Source of the DNA: JANQEA01 sp964530075
Lineage (GTDB): Bacteria; Bipolaricaulota; Bipolaricaulia; UBA7950; UBA9294
Direction: 5' to 3'
Assembly: GCA_964530075.1 (NCBI GenBank)
Contig: CAZGXU010000038.1
Coordinates: 1 to 19,908 of the forward strand
Length of the DNA stretch: 19,908 nt
The notes beneath the pieces were generated by a model. That model saw only the letters and a list, made by a program, of their open reading frames with translations. It made no database searches and had not been told where the DNA came from. Below, in pieces: positions 1-8,010 of the stretch (within the stretch, counting starts at the first letter, position 1; each line of letters opens with the position of its first letter). Both the position numbers and the translations under genes were made by a program.

Positions 1-39
1 CGCATCGAGTGGAGCCACGGCAACGTCTTCTACCGCTAG
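1..39 (+). CDS. Possible C-terminal tip of a truncated upstream gene
   Basis: Reading from base 1, twelve sense codons (RIEWSHGNVFYR) are followed by TAG at 37-39. The aromatic, non-arginine-rich composition looks like a genuine protein C-terminus rather than a GC-rich shadow frame, and the next gene on either strand starts well away. The fragment is too short to assign a family. The stretch 40-197 after it holds no gene I can support. The call rests on composition only. Confidence 0.3.
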   Translation, partial: RIEWSHGNVFYR

Positions 40-197
40 GCGATACCGCGCGGAGTGGCAGGAGAACAGCACGAACGCTTCGCAAGCGCGCCGATCCCGC
101 GCCAAGAACGGAAAGAAGTCGAGGGCCGGCGTTGAGCGGATTTGCGCTCGCGTCCCGTCTGCACGGCGAGTCGACAGCAACCGTGACGCGCTCCGAG

Positions 198-713
198 TCA
201 GCCGGCTTCCTCCTCCGTGCTTCCGACCCAGGTCTCGATCGCTTCGCGATGCCTGTCGTAGTCCTGCCGCAGACCCTCGACGCTGTTCTCCACGGTAATG
301 ATGTAGCCCGCGTACCGCACGCCGAAATCGTGCCCCCATTGGGGCGCGGTGAGCCTTCCGAGAAACGTCTCCAGCTCCTCGAACGACGCGTCTAGTTCCC
401 TCAGGATCCGGTCCCGGTCGCGCGACGCGTACCGCTCGACGGACGCCCGATTGACGGAGCTGAAATCGCTCGGCTCGTCCTCGAGGTAGAACGGAGCGGC
501 GCCTCGCAGGATCTCCCGACAGCCCCGGACCGTGTAGCGGTTCCACCCGATGAAGTGAGCGACGACGTCGCGCGACGACCAGCCGTCCATCCGCTTCAGG
601 AACCGGGCCTTCGGAAGCGCCTCGATGCAGGCCCTGAACCGTTCGAACGCTTCCCTCAGAGCGAGTCGCTCCCGATCCATCGCCTCATCCGCCGTCGAGC
701 GTCGCGCGGCCAT
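198..713 (-). CDS. DinB-fold (ClbS/DfsB-like or maleylpyruvate isomerase-like) protein
   Basis: This 171-residue protein has the length and helical pattern of the DinB four-helix-bundle superfamily, whose members are metal-dependent enzymes such as thiol S-transferases, isomerases and ClbS-type hydrolases. Visible hallmarks are the helix-2 motif WSSRDVVAHFIGWN (about residues 45-58, with metal-ligand candidate His53) and a C-terminal YDRHREAIETW segment (His154) resembling the last metal-binding helix. The substrate cannot be predicted from sequence. The ATG at 713 has no clear ribosome binding site; an ATG at 680 (MDRERL) is an alternative start that keeps all motifs. The gene is divergent from a second DinB-like gene starting at 821. 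Superfamily assignment is fairly sure, function is not. Confidence 0.72.
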   Translation of the reverse strand: MAARRSTADEAMDRERLALREAFERFRACIEALPKARFLKRMDGWSSRDVVAHFIGWNRYTVRGCREILRGAAPFYLEDEPSDFSSVNRASVERYASRDRDRILRELDASFEELETFLGRLTAPQWGHDFGVRYAGYIITVENSVEGLRQDYDRHREAIETWVGSTEEEAG

Positions 714-769
714 GGCAACCGCTCCCGAGCCACCCCCATTGTTCAGGCTGGCACGAGACTAGTCGAAAC

Positions 770-792
770 GGCCGGCCGGGGCAAAGCCGGCC
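770..792. repeat. GC-rich inverted repeat between the divergent DinB genes
   Basis: GGCCGGC at 770-776 and GCCGGCC at 786-792 are perfect inverted copies with a 9-base spacer. They lie in the 107-base gap between the two divergently transcribed DinB-like genes, about 30 bases before the ATG at 821. It could be an operator or a 5'-leader hairpin. In such GC-rich DNA a 7-bp match can also arise by chance. Confidence 0.35.
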
Positions 793-820
793 ACGACCCC
801 GGCCCGATCTACTAGGGATC

Positions 821-1299
821 ATGGGACGACTCGCGGAAGTGATCGACGCGCAGTACAAGGCCGCCGGGGAGATGCTGGCCGAGACGATCGAGGCGTTCGG
901 CGACCACGACTGGAGGGCGGGGCGACTCGGACTACGCCGTTCCGGCGAGGCTCGCGTACCACACGATCGAAACCGCCGACTACGATTTCCACAGCGACCT
1001 CGCCGCGTTTCCGTGGTCGGAGCGCTTCGGAGTCGACTGGGAGACGAGCGACACGGCCCGGCTGCCAACCAGAGACGCGATTCGCGACTCCCTCGGTGAG
1101 GTCCGCGACAAGGTCCGCCGTTGGATGGACGAGCAAGGAGATGCCGGGCTGCTGGCTCCCGACGAGGTGTTCGACGCCGAGGGCATGAGCCATCTTGACC
1201 GGGCGCTCTACGTGTTGCGCCACACCCAGCACAACGTCGGTGAGCTCTGCTCCATCCTGCGGACGAGAGGCATCCCCCCCCCGAACGGAATGGAGGTAG
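821..1299 (+). pseudogene. DinB/DUF664-like protein, reading frame broken twice
   Basis: The ATG at 821 opens a DinB-like N-terminus (MGRLAEVIDAQYKAAGEM), but the frame is lost after DWRAG at about 919-922, in a GGGG run. Dropping one G restores a continuous sequence (GDSDYAVPARLAYHTIETAD...) through the DinB_2-type motif RHTQHNVGEL (about 1219-1248). A second shift sits in a run of nine Cs (1274-1282). Dropping one C gives a normal-looking end, RTEWR, with TAG at 1297-1299. With both corrections the protein is about 158 residues, the usual length for this family, with metal-ligand His candidates in YHTIE and TQH. Both breaks are single extra bases in homopolymers, so sequencing or assembly error is as likely as true decay. 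There is no Shine-Dalgarno site. Confidence 0.68.
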
Positions 1300-1347
1300 C
1301 GACCGGTCGCGGCCACCCCACCTGCGCCGGACGCGCCGGCGGGCCCC

Positions 1348-1808
1348 TCAGTCCGCTCGCGGCTCCTCCGGATGGACCTTCATCACGGGGCATTCCGCGT
1401 GACGAACGACCTTTTCCGCCACGGAGCCCAGGATCAGCCGATGCCAACCGGTCCGGCCATGGGTCGACATCACGATCAGATCGACCCCTTCGTCCGTCGC
1501 TGCGCGGAGGATCGTCCTGACGATCTCCCCGACGGCCAGCAGCGAGCGAACGCGGATGCCCCGGTCCGAGACGGATTGAACGATCTGCTGAAGGGTCTTG
1601 TCGGCGGTCGCCTGTGGGCGTCGTTGAGCTTCTCGATGTACGCTGCCTGCCCTTCGAATCCCGCGATGGGCGCCAATACGGGGACGGCGACGTGGAAGAC
1701 GATCAACTCAGCCGATAGCCGGCGAGCGAGATCGGCTGCCGTCCCGAGGGCGGCGGTCGATGCCTCGCTGAAATCGACCGGGCAGAGGATCTTCTTCACG
1801 ACGTACAT
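1348..1808 (-). pseudogene. Universal stress protein (UspA family), one frame break
   Basis: The ATG at 1808 has a good ribosome binding site (GGAGGG at 1815-1820) and opens a typical UspA N-terminus, MYVVKKILCPVDFSEAS, with the ATP-base-contacting Asp of strand 1. The frame breaks at about 1615-1617, after KLNDA. One base missing, or two extra, restores QATADKT...LLAVGEIVRTILRAATDE and then the nucleotide-binding loop STHGRTGW followed by LILGS. The corrected frame ends at TGA 1348-1350. Corrected length is about 152-153 residues, normal for the family. The gene lies 18 bases after the amino-acid permease stop, so it is probably the last gene of that operon; permease plus USP pairs are common. 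As given, the product would be a truncated, probably non-ATP-binding protein. Confidence 0.8.
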
Positions 1809-1826
1809 CGGAGTCCCTCCTTCCCT

Positions 1827-3179
1827 TCATCTCTCCTTGGGCGACCGCGCGGACGTCGTGAGGACTTCTCGTCCTCCGCGTCGCGCGGAGAACCGACGAT
1901 ACAACGCCTCGATCGCGAACGCCAGGCCGACCAGCCCTCCCAGCACCGCCAGATTCCACGGGTTCGTGCGCACGCTTTGCTCGACGAGGACGATCAGCGC
2001 GGCCAACGACAGCGTGACGCCGATCTGGGAGATCCAGGACCTCGCGTGCGTGTCGCGATGAAGACGAACGTTCGCGAGGTTCACGATGATGAAGATGAAC
2101 AGGAAGCCCGCACTGCCGATCATCGAGATCCTGCTGATGTCCAGCGTGTTCGCGAGGACGAGGGTCAGGGCCGACGTCAGGAGAAGCCCTTCCGCCGGGC
2201 GGGCCCAGATCTTCCGCTCCAGTTCGACGGGCAGTTCGCCCTCCTTCGCGAGGATGTACGTGATCCTCGACGCGCCATAGAGCGTCGCATTGACCGCCGA
2301 CCCGGTGGAGAGCATCGCAGCAACGGCGATGAGCGAGAAGCCGAGCGCTCCGAGGAACGGCCTGGCGGCCACCGCGAGCGCGTAATCCTTGGCTTCGACG
2401 ATCTGTGCGACGGGGAGCGCACCCACGGCGACGATCGCGACCGAAACGTACAGAGCAATCACGAACAGGACGGACGAGAACAGAGCTCGCGGGATCGTGC
2501 GCTCCGGACGCCGCACGTCCGCCGCCGCGTTGGCGATCAGCTCGAACCCCTCGTACGCGAGGAAGATCAACATCCCCCCCGCGACCAGCGGGAGAGGCGC
2601 CGCCCAGCTCCCCGCGGCAAGGCGCTCGGGATGGATCGAAGCGACCCCCGCCACGACGAAGAAGATCAGGATCGACAGTTTGATCCCCACGATCCACTCT
2701 TCGGCGCGCCCGACGATTCGGGCGCCGAACAGGTTGAGCCCGGTGAGAAGGATCACCACGCCACTGGTGAAGGCGTGTCTCCAAAGGCCGAAGGGGTCGG
2801 CGAGAAAGCTCGCGGCGTAGCTTCCGAACGCGTGGGCGTACAGCGCCAGCATGACGGCGTAGCTCAGCCACAGGAGGACGTTCACGCCGCCGGTCAGCCA
2901 CCCGGACCCGAACGCTTGATTGATGAACTCGACCGTCCCCCCCTGGCTCGGGAAGCGGACGGACAGACGCGCGTACGAGTACGCTGTGGCCAATGCGACG
3001 CACCCCGCGAGACCGAAGGCGATCGGCGTCCCTCCCTTCGCGTACGACACCGCAAGACCGAGCACGGCGAAGATCCCGCCGCCGACCATCCCGCCCACGC
3101 CGATGGCGAACGCCGCCCAGAAACCGATCGTCGCCTCGCCGCGGGGCTCCGTGCGCCCGGCGGTCACGTCTGCCCCCAT
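1827..3179 (-). CDS. APC-superfamily amino-acid permease
   Basis: This 450-residue integral membrane protein has about 12 hydrophobic segments. TM1 carries the APC signature IGVGGMVGGGIFAVLG (about residues 26-41), with the glycine-rich break that binds the substrate amino group and carboxylate. The FLAYEGFELIANAAAD segment near residues 207-222 matches the TM6 region with its conserved FxAYxGFE core, and RRPERTIPRAL follows as in amino-acid:proton or polyamine-type symporters. Substrate specificity is not readable. The ATG at 3179 lacks a clear Shine-Dalgarno site. The gene starts 75 bases downstream of the P-type proton ATPase and ends 18 bases before a USP gene, so a proton-gradient-driven uptake operon is a reasonable inference. 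The family call is firm. Confidence 0.92.
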   Translation of the reverse strand: MGADVTAGRTEPRGEATIGFWAAFAIGVGGMVGGGIFAVLGLAVSYAKGGTPIAFGLAGCVALATAYSYARLSVRFPSQGGTVEFINQAFGSGWLTGGVNVLLWLSYAVMLALYAHAFGSYAASFLADPFGLWRHAFTSGVVILLTGLNLFGARIVGRAEEWIVGIKLSILIFFVVAGVASIHPERLAAGSWAAPLPLVAGGMLIFLAYEGFELIANAAADVRRPERTIPRALFSSVLFVIALYVSVAIVAVGALPVAQIVEAKDYALAVAARPFLGALGFSLIAVAAMLSTGSAVNATLYGASRITYILAKEGELPVELERKIWARPAEGLLLTSALTLVLANTLDISRISMIGSAGFLFIFIIVNLANVRLHRDTHARSWISQIGVTLSLAALIVLVEQSVRTNPWNLAVLGGLVGLAFAIEALYRRFSARRGGREVLTTSARSPKER

Positions 3180-3254
3180 CGTGGAAGGCGGAAGCGCACG
3201 GCGAATCGACAGCGCCGTAAGCCGCTCACCTTCGGGACTGGTCGCTTCGCCGCC

Positions 3255-5765
3255 TCACCGCACATGGGAATGGAGGGATCCCTGCAACCGCTCGAGGAAC
3301 GTACGGTGCGCTCGCCCGCTCAGAGCAAGATGTCGGTACACGCCCAGCTTCGCCTGGTCCTCGATGAACAGCCAGATCAAGCAGTACGCCCAGACGTAGC
3401 CCACATAGCCCCACGGAATCCTTGCCACAAAAAGACCGAGCCCGACGATGAGAGCGGCCGCCGCCTGCGTGCCAAGGATGGCGGCGATGAGGGCGGGGGC
3501 GGGGAACGGCTTGCTGAAGAAGGGCCGGCGCGTCCGCGCGACGAACAACGTCAGGTGGCCAGCGACGGCCAGCTTCAGGTAGATCAAGGACTGTAACTCG
3601 GGTCCCGACAATCCAAGAAGCTTCATGGCAATGAGCAGCAGGCCGAACGTCTCGACCACGCCGATCAGACCGAGCACCGTGGCGAGGGTGAGCACGGACC
3701 GCAGCCTCCATCGGGCAGGCTTCGGATCGAGCCACGTGTTGTCGTAGGCGATGAACATGATCGGGAGATCGTTCAGCACCGCGAGGAGGATGATCAGGAC
3801 GGCGTTCAACGGATAGAAGTTGAACGCGATCATCGTCAGAGCGACGAAGAACAGAATCCGTATCGTCTCGGTGATTCGGTAGATCGTGTAGCTGTTCAGC
3901 CGCTCGAAGATGCGACGTGACTCTTCGATCGCCTTCACGATGACCGACAGGCCGGGCAGCGTGAGAACGAGCGCCGCGGCCGATCGCGCCGCGTTCGTGG
4001 CTCCGGATACGGCGATCCCCACGTCGGCCTGCTTGAGAGCCGGTGCATCGTTGACCCCGTCGCCCGTCATTCCGACGATGTGTCCCCGTCGCTGGAGCGC
4101 CTTGACGATCGCATACTTGTGCTCCGGATACACTTCGGCGAAGCCGTCCGCCTGCTCGATGGCACTTGCTGTCTGCTCGTCGACCTCTTCGGCACCGCTC
4201 CCCTCGGAGAACAGCTCGTTCGCCGCGACGATCCGCGTTCCCAGGCCGAGGGAATCTCCGATCTCTCTTGCGATGGCGGTGTTGTCCCCGGTCACCATCT
4301 TCACGTGAACCCCGTGCTCTTCGGCCCGTTGAATGACATCCGCCGAGTCGTCGCGCGGCGGATCGAACAGCGGCAGCATTCCGAGAAGCCTCCACGCGGC
4401 GTTTTCGCCGTCCGCCCTTGCCACCCCGAGTGTTCGGTACCCCTTGGCCGCGAGTTCGTCGACGGCCTTGACCGCCGTCGCTCGCGTCGGTTCGTCAATT
4501 TCGCACATCCCGATGATGACTTGCGGGGCTCCCTTGGAGACCCTGAGCGTCTCGCCGTCGTGCCGGATCGTGGCCTCCGTCCGCTTGTGAACGGGATCGA
4601 ACGGCACGAAATCGACTTGACGGTAGTCTGCCAGACGGCGGCGCTCGTCGACGGCACCGATGATGCACTGATCGATCGGATCCGGATTCTCCTCTTCCGA
4701 TGCGAGCGCTCCTGCGAAGACGACATCATCGACGTTGACCCCGCCGAACGTCACCACGTCTCCCAGCGTCAGCTTGTTCTGGGTCAGCGTCCCGGTCTTG
4801 TCGCTGCAAAGGACGTCGACGCCCGCCATTTCCTCGATCGACTGGAGCCGAGAGACGATCGCCTTGTCGCGCGACAGGGCCAGCGCGCCGAGCGCCATGG
4901 TGACGGAGATGACCGCAGGAAGTGCCACCGGAATCGACGCGACGACCAGGATCAGGACGAACTGAAAGATGGTGATCGGAGAGTCCCCACGGAACAGCTG
5001 AAAGATGACCAGCGCCGCTGCCAGCCCCAGGCTGATGTAGATGAGGTAGTCGGCAATGTGGAGAACTGCACGCTGGAGATGGGAGGCCGCCCCCGCCTCC
5101 TGCACCAGCTGCGCTGTCCGACCGAACTTCGTCCGCATCCCCGTACCCACCACGAAGGCGGTCATCTCGCCTTGGCGCGCGATCGAACCGGAATACGCCA
5201 GGTCGCCGACCGTCTTGTCGACGGGCAGCGACTCCCCCGTCAGCGCCGATTCATCGGCACTGAGGTACTTCCCGACCGCCAATCGGGCGTCCGCAGGGAT
5301 GATGTCCCCCTGGAGGATTCGTATGGCGTCTCCGGGGACCAGCTCACGGGCGGGGATCTCCTGCAGCTTGCCATCTCGTAGAACGCGGGCCTTGATCGCC
5401 AGCTCTCCCTTCAACGCATCCAGCGCGCTCGTGGCCTTGAACTCCTGCCAGAAGCCGATCACCGCGTTGAAGGCGAGGAGGAACAGGATGATGTACAGCT
5501 CGTCCCAATGCCGGACGACCGCCGACAGAACGGCCGCTGCCTCGATCATCCAGGGAATCGGCCCCCAGAAATACGAGAGGAATTGCAGCAGCGGGTTCCT
5601 GCGTTTCTCCTCGAGTTCGTTGTAGCCGTACTGCGCGAGCCGCCGTTGCGCCTCGTCCGTCGCAAGCCCGTCCCGCGACGTCGACAGGCGTTGTTGCAGC
5701 TCGTCGAGCGAAAGGCTCTCCAGTTCGGCATCGTCCCCGACGATCTGATCGCTGGGTTCAGCCAT
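3255..5765 (-). CDS. Plasma-membrane proton-efflux P-type ATPase (P3A)
   Basis: A complete 836-residue P-type ATPase. Numbering from the chosen start: N-terminal cation-ATPase domain; actuator loop SALTGES (TGES about 176-179); PVALP in M4 (about 279-283); phosphorylation motif DKTGTLT (Asp322); hinge MTGDGVNDAP (566-575). In M6, AVLNDLPIM keeps the Asp (about 666) that corresponds to the proton-binding Asp of plant and yeast P3A pumps. There is no extended C-terminal regulatory domain like the plant autoinhibitor. It should couple ATP hydrolysis to outward proton transport across the cytoplasmic membrane. The start at 5765 is preferred over an in-frame ATG at 5789 because GGAGG at 5774-5778 lies 8 bases upstream of 5765 but downstream of 5789. 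It leads a likely operon with the permease and USP. P2 cation pumps are less likely given the M6 LND motif. Confidence 0.95.
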   Translation of the reverse strand: MAEPSDQIVGDDAELESLSLDELQQRLSTSRDGLATDEAQRRLAQYGYNELEEKRRNPLLQFLSYFWGPIPWMIEAAAVLSAVVRHWDELYIILFLLAFNAVIGFWQEFKATSALDALKGELAIKARVLRDGKLQEIPARELVPGDAIRILQGDIIPADARLAVGKYLSADESALTGESLPVDKTVGDLAYSGSIARQGEMTAFVVGTGMRTKFGRTAQLVQEAGAASHLQRAVLHIADYLIYISLGLAAALVIFQLFRGDSPITIFQFVLILVVASIPVALPAVISVTMALGALALSRDKAIVSRLQSIEEMAGVDVLCSDKTGTLTQNKLTLGDVVTFGGVNVDDVVFAGALASEEENPDPIDQCIIGAVDERRRLADYRQVDFVPFDPVHKRTEATIRHDGETLRVSKGAPQVIIGMCEIDEPTRATAVKAVDELAAKGYRTLGVARADGENAAWRLLGMLPLFDPPRDDSADVIQRAEEHGVHVKMVTGDNTAIAREIGDSLGLGTRIVAANELFSEGSGAEEVDEQTASAIEQADGFAEVYPEHKYAIVKALQRRGHIVGMTGDGVNDAPALKQADVGIAVSGATNAARSAAALVLTLPGLSVIVKAIEESRRIFERLNSYTIYRITETIRILFFVALTMIAFNFYPLNAVLIILLAVLNDLPIMFIAYDNTWLDPKPARWRLRSVLTLATVLGLIGVVETFGLLLIAMKLLGLSGPELQSLIYLKLAVAGHLTLFVARTRRPFFSKPFPAPALIAAILGTQAAAALIVGLGLFVARIPWGYVGYVWAYCLIWLFIEDQAKLGVYRHLALSGRAHRTFLERLQGSLHSHVR

Positions 5766-5773
5766 GGTCCTCA

Positions 5774-5778
5774 CCTCC
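5774..5778 (-). promoter_or_regulatory. Start-deciding Shine-Dalgarno of the P-type ATPase
   Basis: On the minus strand GGAGG is followed by TGAGGACC and then ATG (5765-5763), an 8-base spacing. Because the site lies between the two in-frame ATGs (5789 and 5765), it selects the downstream one. Confidence 0.8.
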
Positions 5779-5882
5779 GACGTGTTCACACAGCCGGCTC
5801 CACAGGAGAGTCAAGTCGGCCGATCACTGCTTGCACACTTCGGGCACCGCCACCTTTCTATCTCCTCAGTTGCGTCGCCCTC

Positions 5883-6728
5883 TCACGATCGCTCCACTGC
5901 CGACTCCGTTGGATCCTGTTGATAGAATAGCGCCAGCTCGTCATAGAGGGTGGGATGCCGCTCCTTCATCCGGCGCGGATTTTGGAAGAAGCATTCCGTC
6001 GCCACTGCGAAGAACTCGGACGGGTTCGTCGCCCCGTAGGGATCCAGATCCGTCGGCTGATGGCGGACCACGCGTTCGCGCAGCGCCGTGTACTCGTCCC
6101 CGAGGATCCGCGCCCACGCGAGGTACATCGAACGGCGGGGCAGCACCGGAGCGCCGTCGAACGCGCCCTCCTCGGCGTCCAGCTGATGGGCGAATTCATG
6201 GAACACGACGTTGTGGCAATCGTGGATGTCCGAGGCACCCCGAACGGCAGCATCCCACGACAGCACGAGCGCGCCGCGAGCCGCCGTCTCCCCGAGGCGC
6301 ACCTGAACCCCCTCCTTGACGAGTCCTGAGCCGTCACGCGCCAGGTGGCTCGCTGCGTACTCGTGCGGATAGACGATGATCGAGTAGAGACCCGGATAGT
6401 AGTCCGTATCGCGGTGCAGCAGCAGGAAACACGCCTGCGCTGCGATCGTCACCCGGATCTCGTCGGTGATCTCCAGCCCCCCGGCCCCCTCGAACCGCTT
6501 CTCCGCAAGAAAGACCTGGATGTGCCCGCGGAGCTCCTCCTGATCGTCGGGAGAAAGCCGACCGTACCGCGGGAAGTCGCGGCGCAGGATGTCGCTCCAG
6601 CTGTCCGGGAACGCCCTGCGACGCGCCTTCTCCCTGCGCCGTTGTTTCACCTTTCCCATCCTCATGTCGCCGCATTCACGGATCGCCGACTCCCCGACCC
6701 TTCCGCGAGTCATCACGCGTCGCGTCAC
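5883..6728 (-). CDS. mtfA: MtfA-family (M90) zinc-dependent peptidase
   Basis: The protein matches the MtfA/DUF980 family: an N-terminal helical region (LSPDDQEELRGHIQVFLAEK), the segment SIIVYPHEY, the gluzincin motif HEFAHQLD (His, Glu and His zinc/catalytic residues), and a downstream NPSEFFAVATECFF helix carrying the third ligand Glu. In E. coli MtfA is a cytosolic aminopeptidase/protease that binds the glucose-PTS repressor Mlc; that specific partnership should not be assumed here. The longest frame begins with a GTG (6728-6726) overlapping the TGA of the upstream site-2 protease as GTGA, typical of translational coupling. ATGs at 6713, 6665 (MRMGKV) or 6659 are plausible alternatives and fit the usual family N-terminus better. 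Family call strong, start uncertain. Confidence 0.9.
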   Translation of the reverse strand: MTRRVMTRGRVGESAIRECGDMRMGKVKQRRREKARRRAFPDSWSDILRRDFPRYGRLSPDDQEELRGHIQVFLAEKRFEGAGGLEITDEIRVTIAAQACFLLLHRDTDYYPGLYSIIVYPHEYAASHLARDGSGLVKEGVQVRLGETAARGALVLSWDAAVRGASDIHDCHNVVFHEFAHQLDAEEGAFDGAPVLPRRSMYLAWARILGDEYTALRERVVRHQPTDLDPYGATNPSEFFAVATECFFQNPRRMKERHPTLYDELALFYQQDPTESAVERS

Positions 6729-7876
6729 TCGTCCCGTTCGCTGATCTGGCGCCCCTCGAGATCCAGCTTCAGCGACAGGAACCGAAGCAGGTCCTTCAAC
6801 GTGATGATCCCCGCGAGCCGGTCCCCCTCAACGACCATCAACCGGCTGTTGCGGGTCCGGTGCATCTGGGCGAGGGCCTCGGTCGTGTCCGCATCCGGCG
6901 AGATCGTGTTGTCGGTCGAGCAGCCGTCCGAGAGCTCTCTCACCGTGTGCTGGCTCCACTCGCTCCGGGGAACCTCCTTGATCTGTCTTGTGGTGATACA
7001 CCCCACCAGGTGCTCGCCCTCGAGGACGGGAAACATCTTGAAGTGATACTTGTAGACGTAGTCCTCGACGAGCTGCTCGATCGGAATTTGGTACGGGACG
7101 GTGATCGGGTTCTCCTCCATGAATTGCCGCACCGGATGCCCGGCAAGGACCTGTCGGGTGAGGAGCTGCTGATATGATCCGACGGAGGCATTTCGGACGA
7201 ACAGACCGATGAGGAACCACCAGATTCCCCCGACGAGGTCGCCGCGGATGAAGAAGAGGACGCCGAGGAACATGAGCACGAAGCCGAACCCCGAGCCGAT
7301 GCGCGAGGCGACCCGCGTGGCCCATGTGAGGCGCTTGGAGTACCCCCACAACAGGGAACGAAGGACGCGGCCGCCGTCCAGCGGGAACGCGGGAAGGAGG
7401 TTGAATGCGGCCAACACCAAGTTGATCACCCACAGGTAACTCAGAACGCCGATCACCGGCGCCGGCCAGCCGCCGACTCCACCGAGAACGGTGATCCCGT
7501 AGAGGACCCCGCTCAAGACAACGCTGGCAGCCGGTCCGGCGATGGCCATGACGAACTCGGCCTTTGCGCTCGGAGGCTCTTCGGCCATCTCGGCCACGCC
7601 GCCGAAGATGAAGAGCGTGATCCCTCTCATCGGCAGCCCGAACCGGCGGGCCACGAGAGAGTGGCTGAACTCGTGGATGATCACGCACAGAAACAGGCCG
7701 AGGGCCCCGATCACCCCCATCCCCCAGTACGTCGCCGCGCTGAGCCCCTCGAAGTACGTCGGGAAGACCGCGCTCGCGAGGGACCACGCGATCAGCGTCG
7801 CGATGATCAGCCAGCTCAAGTCGATCTTCACCTCAAACCCGAAAAGCCGGAACAGCGTGATCCGTTGCCCGAACAT
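6725..7876 (-). CDS. Site-2 protease-type membrane metalloprotease with two CBS domains (M50B)
   Basis: This 383-residue protein has an N-terminal membrane domain and a cytosolic CBS pair. The zinc motif VIIHEFSHSLVARR (HEFSH 68-72) lies in one transmembrane helix and NLLPAFPLDGGR (159-170, third ligand Asp167) in another, as in S2P/Rip3/SpoIVFB-type intramembrane proteases. CBS repeats span about 252-302 and 312-370 and may sense adenine nucleotides. Such proteases release membrane-tethered regulators; no substrate is evident nearby. The ATG at 7876 has an excellent Shine-Dalgarno site, GGAGGTG at 7882-7888. It overlaps the MtfA-like peptidase gene by four bases if that gene starts at the GTG, and is divergent from phosphofructokinase. 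Family assignment is firm. Confidence 0.94.
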   Translation of the reverse strand: MFGQRITLFRLFGFEVKIDLSWLIIATLIAWSLASAVFPTYFEGLSAATYWGMGVIGALGLFLCVIIHEFSHSLVARRFGLPMRGITLFIFGGVAEMAEEPPSAKAEFVMAIAGPAASVVLSGVLYGITVLGGVGGWPAPVIGVLSYLWVINLVLAAFNLLPAFPLDGGRVLRSLLWGYSKRLTWATRVASRIGSGFGFVLMFLGVLFFIRGDLVGGIWWFLIGLFVRNASVGSYQQLLTRQVLAGHPVRQFMEENPITVPYQIPIEQLVEDYVYKYHFKMFPVLEGEHLVGCITTRQIKEVPRSEWSQHTVRELSDGCSTDNTISPDADTTEALAQMHRTRNSRLMVVEGDRLAGIITLKDLLRFLSLKLDLEGRQISERDE

Positions 7877-7896
7877 CGCTCACCTCCAAAACGAGA

Positions 7897-7927
7897 AGGA
7901 TACCACGGGGCAGCCCATCGTCGTCAA
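7897..7927 (-). promoter_or_regulatory. Candidate promoter for the M50/MtfA operon
   Basis: On the minus strand TTGACG (7927-7922) is followed after 19 bases by TATCCT (7902-7897), immediately preceded by TGG, giving an extended -10 of the form TGG-TATCCT. Transcription would start near 7890, leaving a short leader holding the Shine-Dalgarno site of the gene at 7876. The 19-base spacer is long, but the extended -10 can compensate. Confidence 0.5.
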
Positions 7928-8010
7928 ATCCGCCTCCCCTACCTCCATTCGAGGCGCACACCGGCCCGGACCCGCGCCCGACCCGTCGTTGAGACGATCC
8001 CGGTGACAGT

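Noticed and set aside
9..395. A 128-codon plus-strand open frame at the window start
   Set aside because: Arginine-rich, overlaps the DinB-like gene on the other strand, and shows no family motif.
919..1282. Programmed ribosomal frameshifting in the DinB-like gene
   Set aside because: Two separate shifts would be needed, both in simple homopolymers without a stop-proximal stimulatory context; indels or sequence error are simpler.
1708..3003. A 431-codon minus-strand frame over the permease and USP
   Set aside because: Same strand but a different frame from the permease; the product is almost only R, G, P, D and S, whereas the permease frame shows clear membrane segments.
1977..3596. A 539-codon plus-strand open frame opposite the permease and the end of the P-type ATPase
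   Set aside because: Low-complexity, highly charged shadow sequence; it crosses the boundary of two real genes and has no motif or ribosome binding site.
4080..5381. A 433-codon plus-strand open frame opposite the P-type ATPase
   Set aside because: Antisense shadow of a gene whose catalytic motifs are all intact; composition is arginine/aspartate-rich.
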